Assembly (NCBI GenBank): GCA_039707655.1
Contig: CM077665.1
Coordinates: 313,224,486-313,288,485 of the forward strand
Reading direction: 5' to 3'
DNA length: 64,000 nt
Source: Elymus sibiricus
Taxonomy: Eukaryota; Streptophyta; Magnoliopsida; Poales; Poaceae
Shown here one piece after another: positions 37,017 through 47,097 of this stretch. Under the pieces are notes generated by a model. That model did not search any database. It was not told where the DNA came from and was given only the letters and a program-made list of their open reading frames with translations. Within the stretch, counting starts at the first letter, position 1. Every line of letters starts with the position of its first letter. The position numbers were made by a program, and so were the translations under genes.

Positions 37017-37020
37017 CTAG

Positions 37021-37330
37021 TCGAGGCACTCTTAGCACTTCTTCAATTTATGTTTCCTATGTCACTCATGTTCCTCCACTTACCATGCAACTCATATCTG
37101 GTGGTCAGATTGTTAACTCTAGTTGTAGGGTCATTATCGACTTTGATTCGTGTTCTGTTTAGGATCGTCACATGGGCGCTCTGCTTGGTGCTGGCCCTTG
37201 ACGCCTGGATGGTCTTTGGGAGCTTGATTGGACTCGTCTTCCCTCCGCTGCCACCGCCACCAGTCTCGCGGCTCCTGTTGTTACATCTACTAGCTCGGAT
37301 ATCATGTTATGATGTAACTTGTATTACTAG
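37021..37330 (+). pseudogene. Copia G: protease C-terminal part, truncated
   Basis: Resumes the copia G frame after the solo LTR: a TLSTSSIYVSYV... segment, then motifs matching the region after protease (LTMQLISGGQIV, IDFDSCSV, GLWELDW in shifted frames). A TAG at about 37162-37164 (in GTTTAGGATCG) and a frameshift break it. Similarity ends near 37300 at SAATAT, before the integrase zinc finger. The following bases to about 37421 (ending CTCTAACA) might be the remnant 3' LTR, which would mean that pol was deleted. Confidence 0.75.
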
Positions 37331-37753
37331 GAGGCCAAAGCCAGCATATATGTATGTATAAGAGGATGTCAAAAGGCTAGAATACAAAAGGCCAAAGGTC
37401 ATCATTAATATAACTCTAACATAGTAAATATACTCCATTAAGGTTTACTTCGATGTTTACTTCTCTATTTTTTAGGGGATCGGTTAGAAATGGCCTAATG
37501 TTGTCAGTCCCAGCGCTGATGCGTGGTAAACTCCCTCGCAGATCCTATCACTGATGTGTATGCTATGGTTACTAATGACCACGTACTTATGGTGATTATA
37601 CGCATTCCTAGCCAGGAGTGTCTCACACTACGCATATGTATGCAATATACCATAACTATGATATGTGAATCACATCGCAAATTTGGCATGCTTCTGTATT
37701 TGGAACCTGGTCGACAATTAATGCATATGCCATAGTTAATTAGACCCTCACCC
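37331..37753. other. Upstream region of the cysteine-rich gene
   Basis: No gene. The first about 90 bases may be the end of copia G. The rest (37422-37753) is A/T-rich and resembles ordinary plant promoter sequence. It contains several ATATG/CATATG motifs but no element I can name. Confidence 0.5.
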
Positions 37754-37762
37754 CTATATATA
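37754..37762 (+). promoter_or_regulatory. TATA box of the cysteine-rich gene
   Basis: The sequence CTATATATA lies 83 bases upstream of the ATG at 37845. It follows CACCC and precedes a short leader with CT-rich parts, as in many grass genes. Confidence 0.6.
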
Positions 37763-37844
37763 CTGACCCGAGCGTGAGCTGTGCCATTGCCTCAGATTGC
37801 TTCTAAATTTTTTACCTCACAATCTCGCATACCGTTTGCAGAAA

Positions 37845-38249
37845 ATGAGGGGTAGATTTGTGTACACAATTGATGTTTTCTTCATTGGGTGCCTTCTTAT
37901 GGTTGGACAATGTAAGTACACATCACTATGGTATTTTTTTATATTTATTTGCATATTATGGACTTATAATTGTATAATATTATTTATGTACGAGCCCCAG
38001 AGCACCTACAAAGATGACCATGCCAACACGACTACAATGGTCCAGTTGTTTGATGAGAGCAAACTTACTTTGAAATGGTGTCTTGATAGAGATTGTGGGG
38101 ACAAAGGTAAAAACTTTTGGAGCTGGACAAGGAACTGCATATGCTACGTCACTCTGTCAGATGTACCGTGTTATCACTCCTATGAAGAGTGTCAAAACAA
38201 TTGCCCAAGTATGTCGCAGCCCCTACATGCCAATACGGGTGGGCATTAA
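37845..38249 (+). CDS. Secreted cysteine-rich peptide, ESF1/MEG-like (two exons)
   Basis: A predicted 100-residue protein from exons 37845-37911 and 38014-38249. The intron of 102 bases has a perfect donor (GTAAGT) and an acceptor CAAAG at 38009-38013. The phase fits, and the 34-codon intron is also open, which could mislead gene finders. Exon 1 encodes a signal peptide of about 22 residues (hydrophobic core FFIGCLLMVG). The mature part has seven cysteines arranged C-X4-C ... C-X-C-Y ... P-C-Y ... E-E-C-X3-C-P, ending PSMSQPLHANTGGH. This layout resembles the EMBRYO SURROUNDING FACTOR 1/maternally-expressed-gene family of plant secreted peptides, where one more C is usual (CYCC); here that position is Y. 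The assignment is from memory and needs a search. A TATA box lies upstream. Its last codons recur at 39562-39631. Confidence 0.65.
   Translation: MRGRFVYTIDVFFIGCLLMVGQCKYTSLWYFFIFICILWTYNCIILFMYEPQSTYKDDHANTTTMVQLFDESKLTLKWCLDRDCGDKGKNFWSWTRNCICYVTLSDVPCYHSYEECQNNCPSMSQPLHANTGGH
37912..38013 (+). other. Intron of the cysteine-rich gene
   Basis: 102 bases, GT...AG, T-rich in the middle. Alternative acceptors at 37994 and 38000 create an early stop, so the AG at 38012-38013 is preferred. Confidence 0.6.
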
Positions 38250-38790
38250 CAGAACTAGATGCCCCGCGTGTTGTTGTGGGAACCATGATAAAAAACAAAT
38301 GTATTTATAAATGCTTAAAAACAACTAAAAGTAATTAAAATACAAATGTAAAATTGTTCTTAGTTTACATTTTTTTAACAATAAAACATGCAAAGTATAT
38401 GACAAAATGATGTATACAAAGAGAATTTTTTTTGAATTAAATGTAATGTGACACTATATTTTAACAAAAAATGGAACACTAACTATATACTTTTGCTCCA
38501 AGTGTCCAACACATATACCACACATGTCCACATAAAAATCAGTGGCAAAATTTAAATTATGACTGGCATGCACGACTTTCTTCCCCGGAAAAAGGATATG
38601 CATGATGTAATGAGGTGGAATGGTTTGCATGGATTGATTAATACAAGGAGTGTAACTTATGAGTACATGCATGCCATCTAATGTCACATGATTTTGATCG
38701 GATGACTATAAATAATTGAGCTGATGTGGAGGCACGCACATTAAGAGAAATCCAGTAGTGGGGGCTAGCTATTTAGATATAGTATAGATA
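38250..38790. other. 3' flank of the cysteine-rich gene, no gene seen
   Basis: Mostly A/T-rich with poly-T runs. A few polyadenylation-like AATAAA-type signals (38380-38386, AATAAAA) occur downstream of the stop codon. This part is absent from duplicate unit 2. Confidence 0.5.
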
Positions 38791-38795
38791 CACTA

Positions 38796-38911
38796 CTATT
38801 CCATGTGTACGGAATTACTTGCTGTATAAATGGATAAAAATTGATGTATCTAAAACTAAAATACGTCTAGATATATCCATTTCTCCAACAAGTATTTCTG
38901 GATGAAGGGAG
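38796..38911. mobile_element. Stowaway-type MITE, degenerate
   Basis: About 116 bases with TA at both sides, and a palindromic core in which the left part (GGAATTACTTG ... ATGGATAAAAATTGATGTATC) is mirrored by the right part (CATTTCTCC...CAAGTATTTC). The right end GAAGGGAG resembles the Stowaway/Thalos terminus CTCCCTCC. Unit 2 of the duplication shows the empty TA site near 39650, so the insertion came after the duplication. Confidence 0.75.
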
Positions 38912-40195
38912 TATAAAATAGTGTGTTTGATTGATGCGCATGGTACCTTTTCATGAGTTTATATATTATTGTTAATAAAAAATGAGTTGAAATCAGATGC
39001 GTCTAATCTTATCTTATTTACAGAAATAATTCGTGCCAGCAGTTGAGCTCTGAGTTTAACTTTGAGCATAACTACATAAACTCAACCGTGTTAAGAAAGA
39101 ACTCTACCGATCAATGTTAGGAGAAAATAAAATCCATTGAATTCACGACTTACCTCCTAAATCATTCAGAAGGCCATAAGAAGTTATATATGGAAGATGT
39201 TCTATTTCAACTGCCCTTATATATCCATCCAAATTTCCTTTATCGGCTCCTCCGCCCTTCTCCCCTTGTTTAGTTTTCTTGTGCGAACTAGGTAATTGTC
39301 CGCAATGGGGGCATAAAATTTAAACTTGTATTATTACATGTCCAAGGTATATTTTCGCTTCCATTATGAGAGTTGCAACTTGGTCGTGAAACTCTTTTTT
39401 GTATTAATTTCTTAAACTTTACTCATTTCAAAGTTGTTGTATATATATGTTGCAATTCTATCAGAGTTTGTTTTGTTACCTGTTGTTCTCATCCACACCG
39501 TACATTGTGTGATAGGATCTCAGAATCTTTATTACGCACCTGCTAACGGAGCGTCATTGCTGAAGAGTGTCAAAACAATTGCCCAAGTTTTCCGCAGCCT
39601 ATACTTGCCAATGCGGATGGGCATTAACAGAATACACTACTACAAAATAGTGTGTTGATTGATACACATGGTACCTTTTCATGAGTTTATATATTATTCC
39701 TAATAAAAAATGAGTTGAAATCCGATGCGGCCAATCTTATCTTATTCACTGAAATAATTCGTGCCATCAGTTGAGCTCTCAGTTTAACTTTGAGTATAAC
39801 TAAATAAAACTCAACTGTGTTAAAAAAGAACTCAACCAATCAATATTAGGAGAAAATAAAGTCCATTGAATTCATGACTTACCTCCTAGTTCATTCGGAA
39901 GGCCATAACGAGTTACATATGAAAAACATTCTATTTCAACCTCCCTTATAGGTCCATCCATCTTTCTTTCATCGACTAAAACTTTTACTGTTCAATTTTC
40001 ATGTCCAAGGTTGTTGAGAGCACAACTTGGTCGTGAAGCGCTTGCTTGTATTAATTTCTTAAACTTCACTCGTTTCAAAGTTGTTGTACATATATGTTGC
40101 AGTTCCATAAGAGTTTTGTTTGGTTACGTGTTGTTCCCATCCACACGGCACGTTGTGTGATAGGATCTCAGAATTTTCATTATGCACTTGCTAAC

Positions 40196-41724
40196 TGAAG
40201 GGATCGATAGAAGAGACGTCTAGAGGGGGGTGAATAGACTACTTGCAAGAATCAAAACCTAACCTTTTCCCAAGTTAATTTGGTGGGCAATTTTAGCAAT
40301 TATAACAAGTCTAATGCACCCTACACATGCTAGTCAACAAGTATGCAGCGGAAAGTAAGACAAGCACATGTAAGAGAGAGTAGAGATAGGAAGATCAAAC
40401 GCAATTTGGAGACGCAAGAATTTTTCCCGTGGTTCCGATAGGTGGCGCTATCGTACATCCACGTTTATGGAGTCTTCAACCCACGGAGGGTAGCGGTCGC
40501 GAGAGTCCACGGAGGGCTCCACCCATAAGGGTCCACGAAGTAGCAACCTTGACTATTCCATAACGGCTTCCGTCCACGAAGGACTAGCCTCACTATGGGT
40601 AGATCTTCACGAAGTAGGCAATCTCCTTGCCCGTACAAACTTCTTGGTTCAACTCCACAACACGAAGTAGGAGGCTCCCAAGCAACACCTAACCAATCAA
40701 GGAGGCACCACCCTCCAAAAGGTAATAGGCTTGATAGTGATGATGAACTCCTTGCTCTTGTGCTTCAAGATGATAGACTCCTCAACACTCAATCACTATC
40801 TCATAGATTTGGCTTGGTAGAACAGATTGATTGGATGGAAAGCAACTTGGGGAGGCTAGAAATCAAAATCTATATGGTTGGAATGGATGATCTTGATCTC
40901 AACACAAGGGTAGGTGGTTCTCTCTCAGAAATTTGGATATGGGAAGTGGGGAACTGTTCTGAGTGCTTCTCTTGCGAGTGGGATGTGGTGGAGGGGAACA
41001 TATAGGCATCTCCAAAAATCCAACCATTACAACATTATTGACCATCTCGGTGAAACCGAAGCAAAACTCGGTTGTACCGATCTGTTCAAAATGTGGCAAT
41101 TTTTGGAATCTCGGTGAGACTGATATAGGAATCTCGGTGGTGCCGAAACGAGTGGCCGAAGGAAGTTGCCAAAACTCAGTGAGACCGAAGCATAAACTCG
41201 CAATTTCTGATTCTATGAAATCAGTCACCCGAATCGTGGTCACCAAATCTCGGTTGCACTGATGCAGTCTTGGTTGTACCGAAATGCTAGGGTTTGGCTA
41301 GGGTTCTGTCTTGGGTAGAAAATCGGTAGGGCCGGATGAGAACTTGATGGCACCGATTTTGTGGATTAGGGTTTTGACAGAGTATTTTTGTGGGAGAGCT
41401 TGTGGGTGTTTTTGGTGGCTATCACTTGTGCACGTGGAGCAATTTGTTCACCAACAATACCTTACCCCCTTTTAATAGTATTGGCTTTCCTATGGACTCA
41501 AAGTGATTTCTCACAAAGTAAAAGAGAGTCTTCTAGCTGGAAGCTTGCCAATCCTATTCCTTGCATCTTCTTCTTCTTCTTCTTCTTTGGGAATCTCCTC
41601 ACACCCTTTTGCCAACAATCTCTGTGGGCTAAACCTGAAATAAACTAGGTAGACATATTAGTCCAAGAGACAATATATGTTGTCATGAATTATCAAAACC
41701 ACCAAGGGAGCATATATGCTTTCA
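40196..41724 (-). repeat. 3' LTR of copia H
   Basis: 1,529 bp with plus-strand ends TGAAGGGATCG and ...ATATATGCTTTCA. It contains eight near-identical palindromes of the form TCGGT-N3-ACCGA (about 41043-41285) and a short TTC microsatellite (41566-41588). Confidence 0.95.
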
Positions 41725-43841
41725 ATCTCCCCGTTTTTGGTAATTGATGACAACATACAAGCAAAGCTTCAAATAAAGATATGCAAAGATATAATGAAGA
41801 CTTTGAGAGACCCATGACTAAAATATGCTCCCCCTAAATGTGTGTAGTCCTTTTGAGGGATAGTTGCTTTGGAATGCATGTACACACATATAGTAGAAGG
41901 GATAAGATGAGTCATGTGTATCTTGGCTATATGCATCAAATATATATGAATGAGTTGTATCCTTGTTCAAGACTTCACTCTTGCAAACAGTATTTGCAAG
42001 AAGCAAGAGATCATCTTGATCAAGGATATGATGCATATACTTACCTTGAGTTCTTGAGCATCCTAATAGTAGAAACACACTTGAGAAAACAATGTTAGGG
42101 AACACAAGAGTGTTTTACATACCAAAAATGCAATAGAACTCAACAGTACCAAGATGTGGAGAACATACAGAAGATAGTATTCCTTAAGATTGATATGTCT
42201 CCAAGATCATTTAGAACTTTCTCCCCTAGATGTGAAATTATAGGTCATCCTCTCCCCCTGAATCTTAGCATGTAGATATTGGGCGTAGGTAGGGTGAGAC
42301 AAGTCTAACATGAGTAGTCAAAATAGAATAAAATATATTTTCTCTCTCCTTAAATGATAGAACAAGATTAGACATGCTCTCTCTTCTCCACTTTGGGTAA
42401 TCATGATGTTTCTCCCCCTATGGATAGACACAGACTTTGGTATTCTCCCCCTGTATTGGTATTCTCCCCTATCTATATGAGCATAAGCTTTGATACTCTC
42501 CCCCTTAATTTATATCTCCTCCTTTGTTGTATCTCCCTCTTTGCATTGATGCTTTGGTATTTCTCCCCCTTTGGCATTAATTTCCAAAAAGGTTCATACA
42601 TAGGGTCAGACACCGGGATCATTGAGTTAGAAGGGATCCTAGAGAACAAGGGTCATAGAATGTAGGGATCATGGAAATATGAGAATCATAGAGAGCATTT
42701 AAAAACTGAGGGAACATAGAGAATAATTTCTCCCTCTTTCACTGATCTGAGAGCTTGTAAGACTTCTCCTCCTTTGAGTTAGGGATCCTAGAATAAAATG
42801 TATCCCCCCTTTTTTATATATAATATATATATATATCAAAGGGATCATTGAATAAATATGGATTTGCTAATATGAACTCAATCAAAGAAGAAATCAAAAT
42901 CGGTGGCTCCGAGACAAACGCATCGGTGCAACTAAATTGTGGTCATGCAGCTTATCTGCTAAATCGGTGAAAACGAGTGGTTTGAGTCGGAGACTCCGAG
43001 GAGTAAACAGAATCTTGGCAATGTTTTAGAAACTTGCAATTGAGTTTGGAAAACCTTTAGTAGAATGTCAAAAAGATCTGCAAAGGAAATGCAAAAGACT
43101 TTACAAAGAAATATCAACTAGAGAAGATTTGAGTGGTTCCAAGAAATCTTGCAAATATAGGATGAACCACACTAGAAGCTTCATCTAGATGATGGTCGGT
43201 GACTATGTCACCTATATTAGAGTATATTGACTTAGGAGCCAAGCAATAATACTTGATCATAGGTCATACTCATCGTTAAGCTCAAAATGGGGTTACCATT
43301 TTTTGATTAAGCATTTTAATGTTTTCATATCACTTTAGCTGCTTTATCTCATGACTTGGAGTAAAGATTTTTCAAGGATATGAGTACATACCTTTGAGTG
43401 AAGTTGATGACGTAGCATGTAGAAGAACTTGTTGTAGATGCTCGATGTTGATGAAGATCATCTTGAGTTGGGAGCAATCCTTGTTTGTTTTGGTTCTTTT
43501 TTCACCTAAATGGGTTAGTCATGCAAGGAAGAACAAGATATATCCATTTCACATGATATCAATTGAGAATTGGCAAATGTGATCACATCAAATATATGTC
43601 AAGGATATGGTTGAGTTGTCTTCTTCCTTCCATCAACAAGAAGGGCTGTGGATACTTGGTCATGACAAGATTGCTTATGATTGGAGTTGTTGGCAATCTT
43701 GTGGAATGAAGTTCTTCCAAGTACCTACAAAAGATTAGTTGCAATACAAGGGAGCATATATTTCCATGGTATAAGATAGCATGTCAAGTGTATCATGGAG
43801 GTATCATGTAATCTCATGCCCTTGCATGCAACCGAGTGAGT
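41725..43841 (-). other. Non-coding 3' region of copia H
   Basis: 2.1 kb between RNase H and the 3' LTR, no ORF supported. It begins with a polypurine tract (minus strand CCAAAAACGGGGAGAT, 41725-41740). It has a TA-rich microsatellite (42817-42836) and many copies of CTCCCCC/TCTCCCCCT-type runs (42230-42570), which on the minus strand are purine tracts. A long 3' non-coding region is usual in SIRE-lineage elements. Confidence 0.75.
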
Positions 43842-46800
43842 CTAGATGAAGTTTGAAGCATCAAGGATGTTCAACTCACTCCTCAAGTGACAAAACACTT
43901 TCTCATCAAGTGGCTTAGTAAAGATATCAGCCAATTGTTTTTTAGTACGAACATGCTTAAGATTGATATCTCCTTTGGCAAAATGATCACGAATGAAATG
44001 ATGTCTAACTTGAATATGCTTAGTTCGAGAATGTTGCACGGGATTATGAGCAATTTTGATTGCGCTCTCATTGTCACAAAACAATCATGTCTCACATGTA
44101 TGCCATAGTCCTTAAGAGTTTGAGTCATCCATAGCAATTGAGCACAACATGATCCAGCGGCAATGTATTCCGCTTCGGCAGTAGATAGAGATATCGAGTT
44201 TTGTTTCTTGGAGGACCAAGACACAAGAGATCTACCAAGAAATTGACAAGTACCCGAGGTGGATTTTCTATCAACCTTGTCTCCGGCATAGTCCGAATCG
44301 GAATAGCCAACAAGGTTAAAAGAAGATCCCTTGGGATACCATATGCCAAAGTTTGGTGTATGTATCAAGTATCTCACAATTCTTTTCACGGCCTTAAGAT
44401 GACACTCTTTAGGAGCAGCTTGAAATCTAGCGCACATGCAAACACTAAGCATGATATCGGGACGGGAGGCACATAGATATAGCAATGAACCAATCATAGA
44501 TTGGTAAACCTTTTGATCAACCGGTTCGTCCTCCTTGGTAAGATCAACATGTCCACTAGTAGGCATAGGTGTTTTCATACCTTTACACTCTTGCATGTTG
44601 AACTTCTTGATCAAGTCCTTGGTATACTTGGTTTGAGAGATGAAAGTTCCTTCTCTAGTTTGCTTGATTTGCAAACCAAGGAAGAATTTCAGCTCACACA
44701 TCATGGACATCTCATACTTCTCGGACATCAACCTTCCAAATCTTTCACTAAATTGTGGATTAGTAGATCCAAAGATAATATCATCCACATAAATTTGGCA
44801 CAAAAATAGTTCACCATTAACTCTCTGAGTGAATAAGGTTGCGTCAATTTTACCAATCTCAAAACCCTTTTCAATGAGAAACTTCGTTAGGCACTTATAC
44901 CAAGCACGTGGGGCTTGCTTAAGTCCATAAAGAGCTTTACGAAGTTTGTAGATGTGATTAGGTTTCTTAGGGTTCACAAAACCAGGTGGTTGTTTAACAT
45001 AGACCTCTTCTTCAATCTCACCATTTAAAAATGCACTTTTAATATCCATTTGATAAAGCGTGATATCATGGTGATTAGCATAAGCAAGAAGAATATGGAT
45101 AGCTTCAAGTCTAGCAACGGGTGCATAGGTCTCACCGTAGTCCATTCCTTCGACTTGGGTGTAGCCTTGAGCTACAAGACGCGCCTTGTTGCGTACGACT
45201 TGACCGTCTTCATCTTGTTTGTTCCGAAAGACCCATTTGGTTCCTCGTGCTTGGGCTTCTCCACAAGTGTCCACACTTCGTTCCTCTCAAAGTTGTGTAG
45301 TTCCTCGTGCATAGCATTCACCCAATCCGGATCCTGAAGAGTTTCTTCTACCTTCAAGGGCTCGATACTAGAGATGAATGAATAATGCTCACAAAAATTA
45401 GCTAGTCGAGTTTTAGAGCGAGTTATCCTCCTGGTTTGTATGTCACCAAAGATTTGATTTAGAGGATGGTTTTTGTCCACTCTTGCTCGAACTCGAGGTA
45501 GCTTTTGCTTGTTGGATGGTGGAGCTTCTTCATCAACATCTTGTTCTTCGTTGTTGTTGAAGGTGTCGTTGCCTTGAGGTGGTGGTGAAGGTGGTTGCGG
45601 TGGATCATCATGATGAACTTCTTCCTCCTCTTCATCTTGGCGTGTACCGCTTGTGGATGCCTCCATGTCGTGTTGAGGTTCACCTTGACGTGAAGTAGGG
45701 GCTTCCACTTGAGTTGATGAAGTACTTTCCTTCACCTCCATGGGACAAATATTGCCAATGGACAAGTCTTGGATAGCTTCCGAAGGTTCCTTATCTCCTA
45801 CATCATTTGGCAATTGTTCAACTTGCGAACCATTAGATTCATCAAACTTCACATCTACCGTCTCTTCAACTTTTCGAGTGAAGTTGTTGTAGACACGGTA
45901 AGTGTGCGAGTTCAATCCGTAACCGAGTAGGAAACCTTCATGAGATTTAGGGGCAAATTTAGAACGACGATGCTTATCAAGAATGTAACACTTGGAGCCA
46001 CATACCCGAAAGTATCCAAGTTGGGTCTTGTTACCGGTGAGTAGCTCATATGCCGTTTTACCGAGAAGCTTGTGAAGATAGAGTCGGTTCGTGGCATGAC
46101 AAGCTGTCTCAACGGCTTCCGCCCAAAAGTGTCTTGGCGTCTTGTATTCGTCGAGCATCGTTCTTGCCATCTCAATAAGGGTTTAGTTCTTCCTCTCAAC
46201 AACTCCATTTTGTTGAGGCGTGTATGTAGCTGAGAACTCATGTAGAATCCCTTCTTCATCAAGAAAGGTGTCTACATTTGTGTTCTTGAACTTCGATCCG
46301 TTGTCACTCCGAACTTTCTTGATCTTCACTTCAAACTGATTTTGGGATTTGCGAGCAAAGTTCTTGAAGATCTTTTGTACCTGCGACTTATCATCGAGAA
46401 AGAATACCCACGTAAATCTAGAAAAATCATCAACTATAACTAGACCAAAGGAATTTCCACCGAGGCTCTTGTAAGCATTGGGACCAAAGAGATCCATATG
46501 AAGCAACTCGAGTGGTCTCCTAGTAGCCATGATATTCTTACGGGATGACTTCCACCTACTTGCTTTCCGGCTTGACAAGCACTACAAAGTCTATCTTTGT
46601 CAAAGATAACATCTTTAACACCAAGAATATGATCACCTTTGATGAGCTTGTCTAGATTACACATACCAACATGTCCTAGTCTTCTATGCCAAAACCAACC
46701 TTGAGAAGATTTTGCAATAAGACAAGTATGAGGTTTGGATCTTTTAGTGGAATCGACAATATATAGATCACCTCTATGAAAACCGGTAAAGACCATGTTA

Positions 46801-47097
46801 TGATTGTCTTGACGAAACACTTGGCAATCTACTTTGGTAAATAGCACATTAAAACCGAAGTCGGCAAGTCTAGATACGGAAAGAAGATTGTAGCCAAGGG
46901 ACTCAACAAGCATGATGTTTGAATAGAGCTATCATGGGATATGGCACCTTACCAAGACCAAGTACCTTGCCCTTGGAGTTGTCTCCAAAAGTTACATACC
47001 TTCGCGGTCCATGGTTTGGTGTGATCTCTTCAAACATGTCTCTATCTCCAGTCATATGATCGGTGCATCCACTATCGGGAATCTACTCCTTTCCTCG
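43842..47097 (-). pseudogene. Copia H pol: protease fragment, integrase, reverse transcriptase and RNase H, frameshifted
   Basis: From high to low coordinate: a protease remnant (47097-46914); the pre-integrase HHCC region (46913-46580, WHRRLGHVGMCNL with C-X2-C, ACQAG); integrase (46578-46183, LHMDLFGP, VRSDNGSKF, NGVVERKN), which ends at a stop codon TAA inside VERKN-T; its C-terminus and a P/S-rich linker (46170-45280); reverse transcriptase (45274-44100, [29 protein letters not shown]); and RNase H to 43842 ([32 protein letters not shown]). Frameshifts are near 46560, 45240 and 44090. The RT is closest to SIRE/Maximus-lineage copia by its motifs, from memory. The protein is dead in this copy. 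Confidence 0.9.

Larger units (their letters stand above)
38183..40195 (+). repeat. Tandem duplication that includes the end of the cysteine-rich gene
   Basis: Unit 1 (38183-39560) and unit 2 (39561-40195) both begin with the gene's last codons (GAAGAGTGTCAAAACAATTG). Both continue with the same 0.5-0.6 kb (38925-39290 against 39655-39990, and 39373-39550 against 40021-40195). Unit 1 has an extra about 530 bases after the stop codon plus a MITE. A third start occurs at 48414-48445 after copia H. In unit 2 the gene tail is still an open reading frame with a stop at the same place, but no upstream exons are present. Confidence 0.8.

Noticed and set aside
38781..38792. Promoter or second gene start near the MITE
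   Set aside because: The sequence is explained by the MITE and the duplication; no ORF follows.
39645..39660. CACTACTACAAAATAG read as a CACTA transposon end
   Set aside because: It is the empty-site equivalent of the MITE insertion point and part of the tandem duplication; no second CACTA end or transposase was found.
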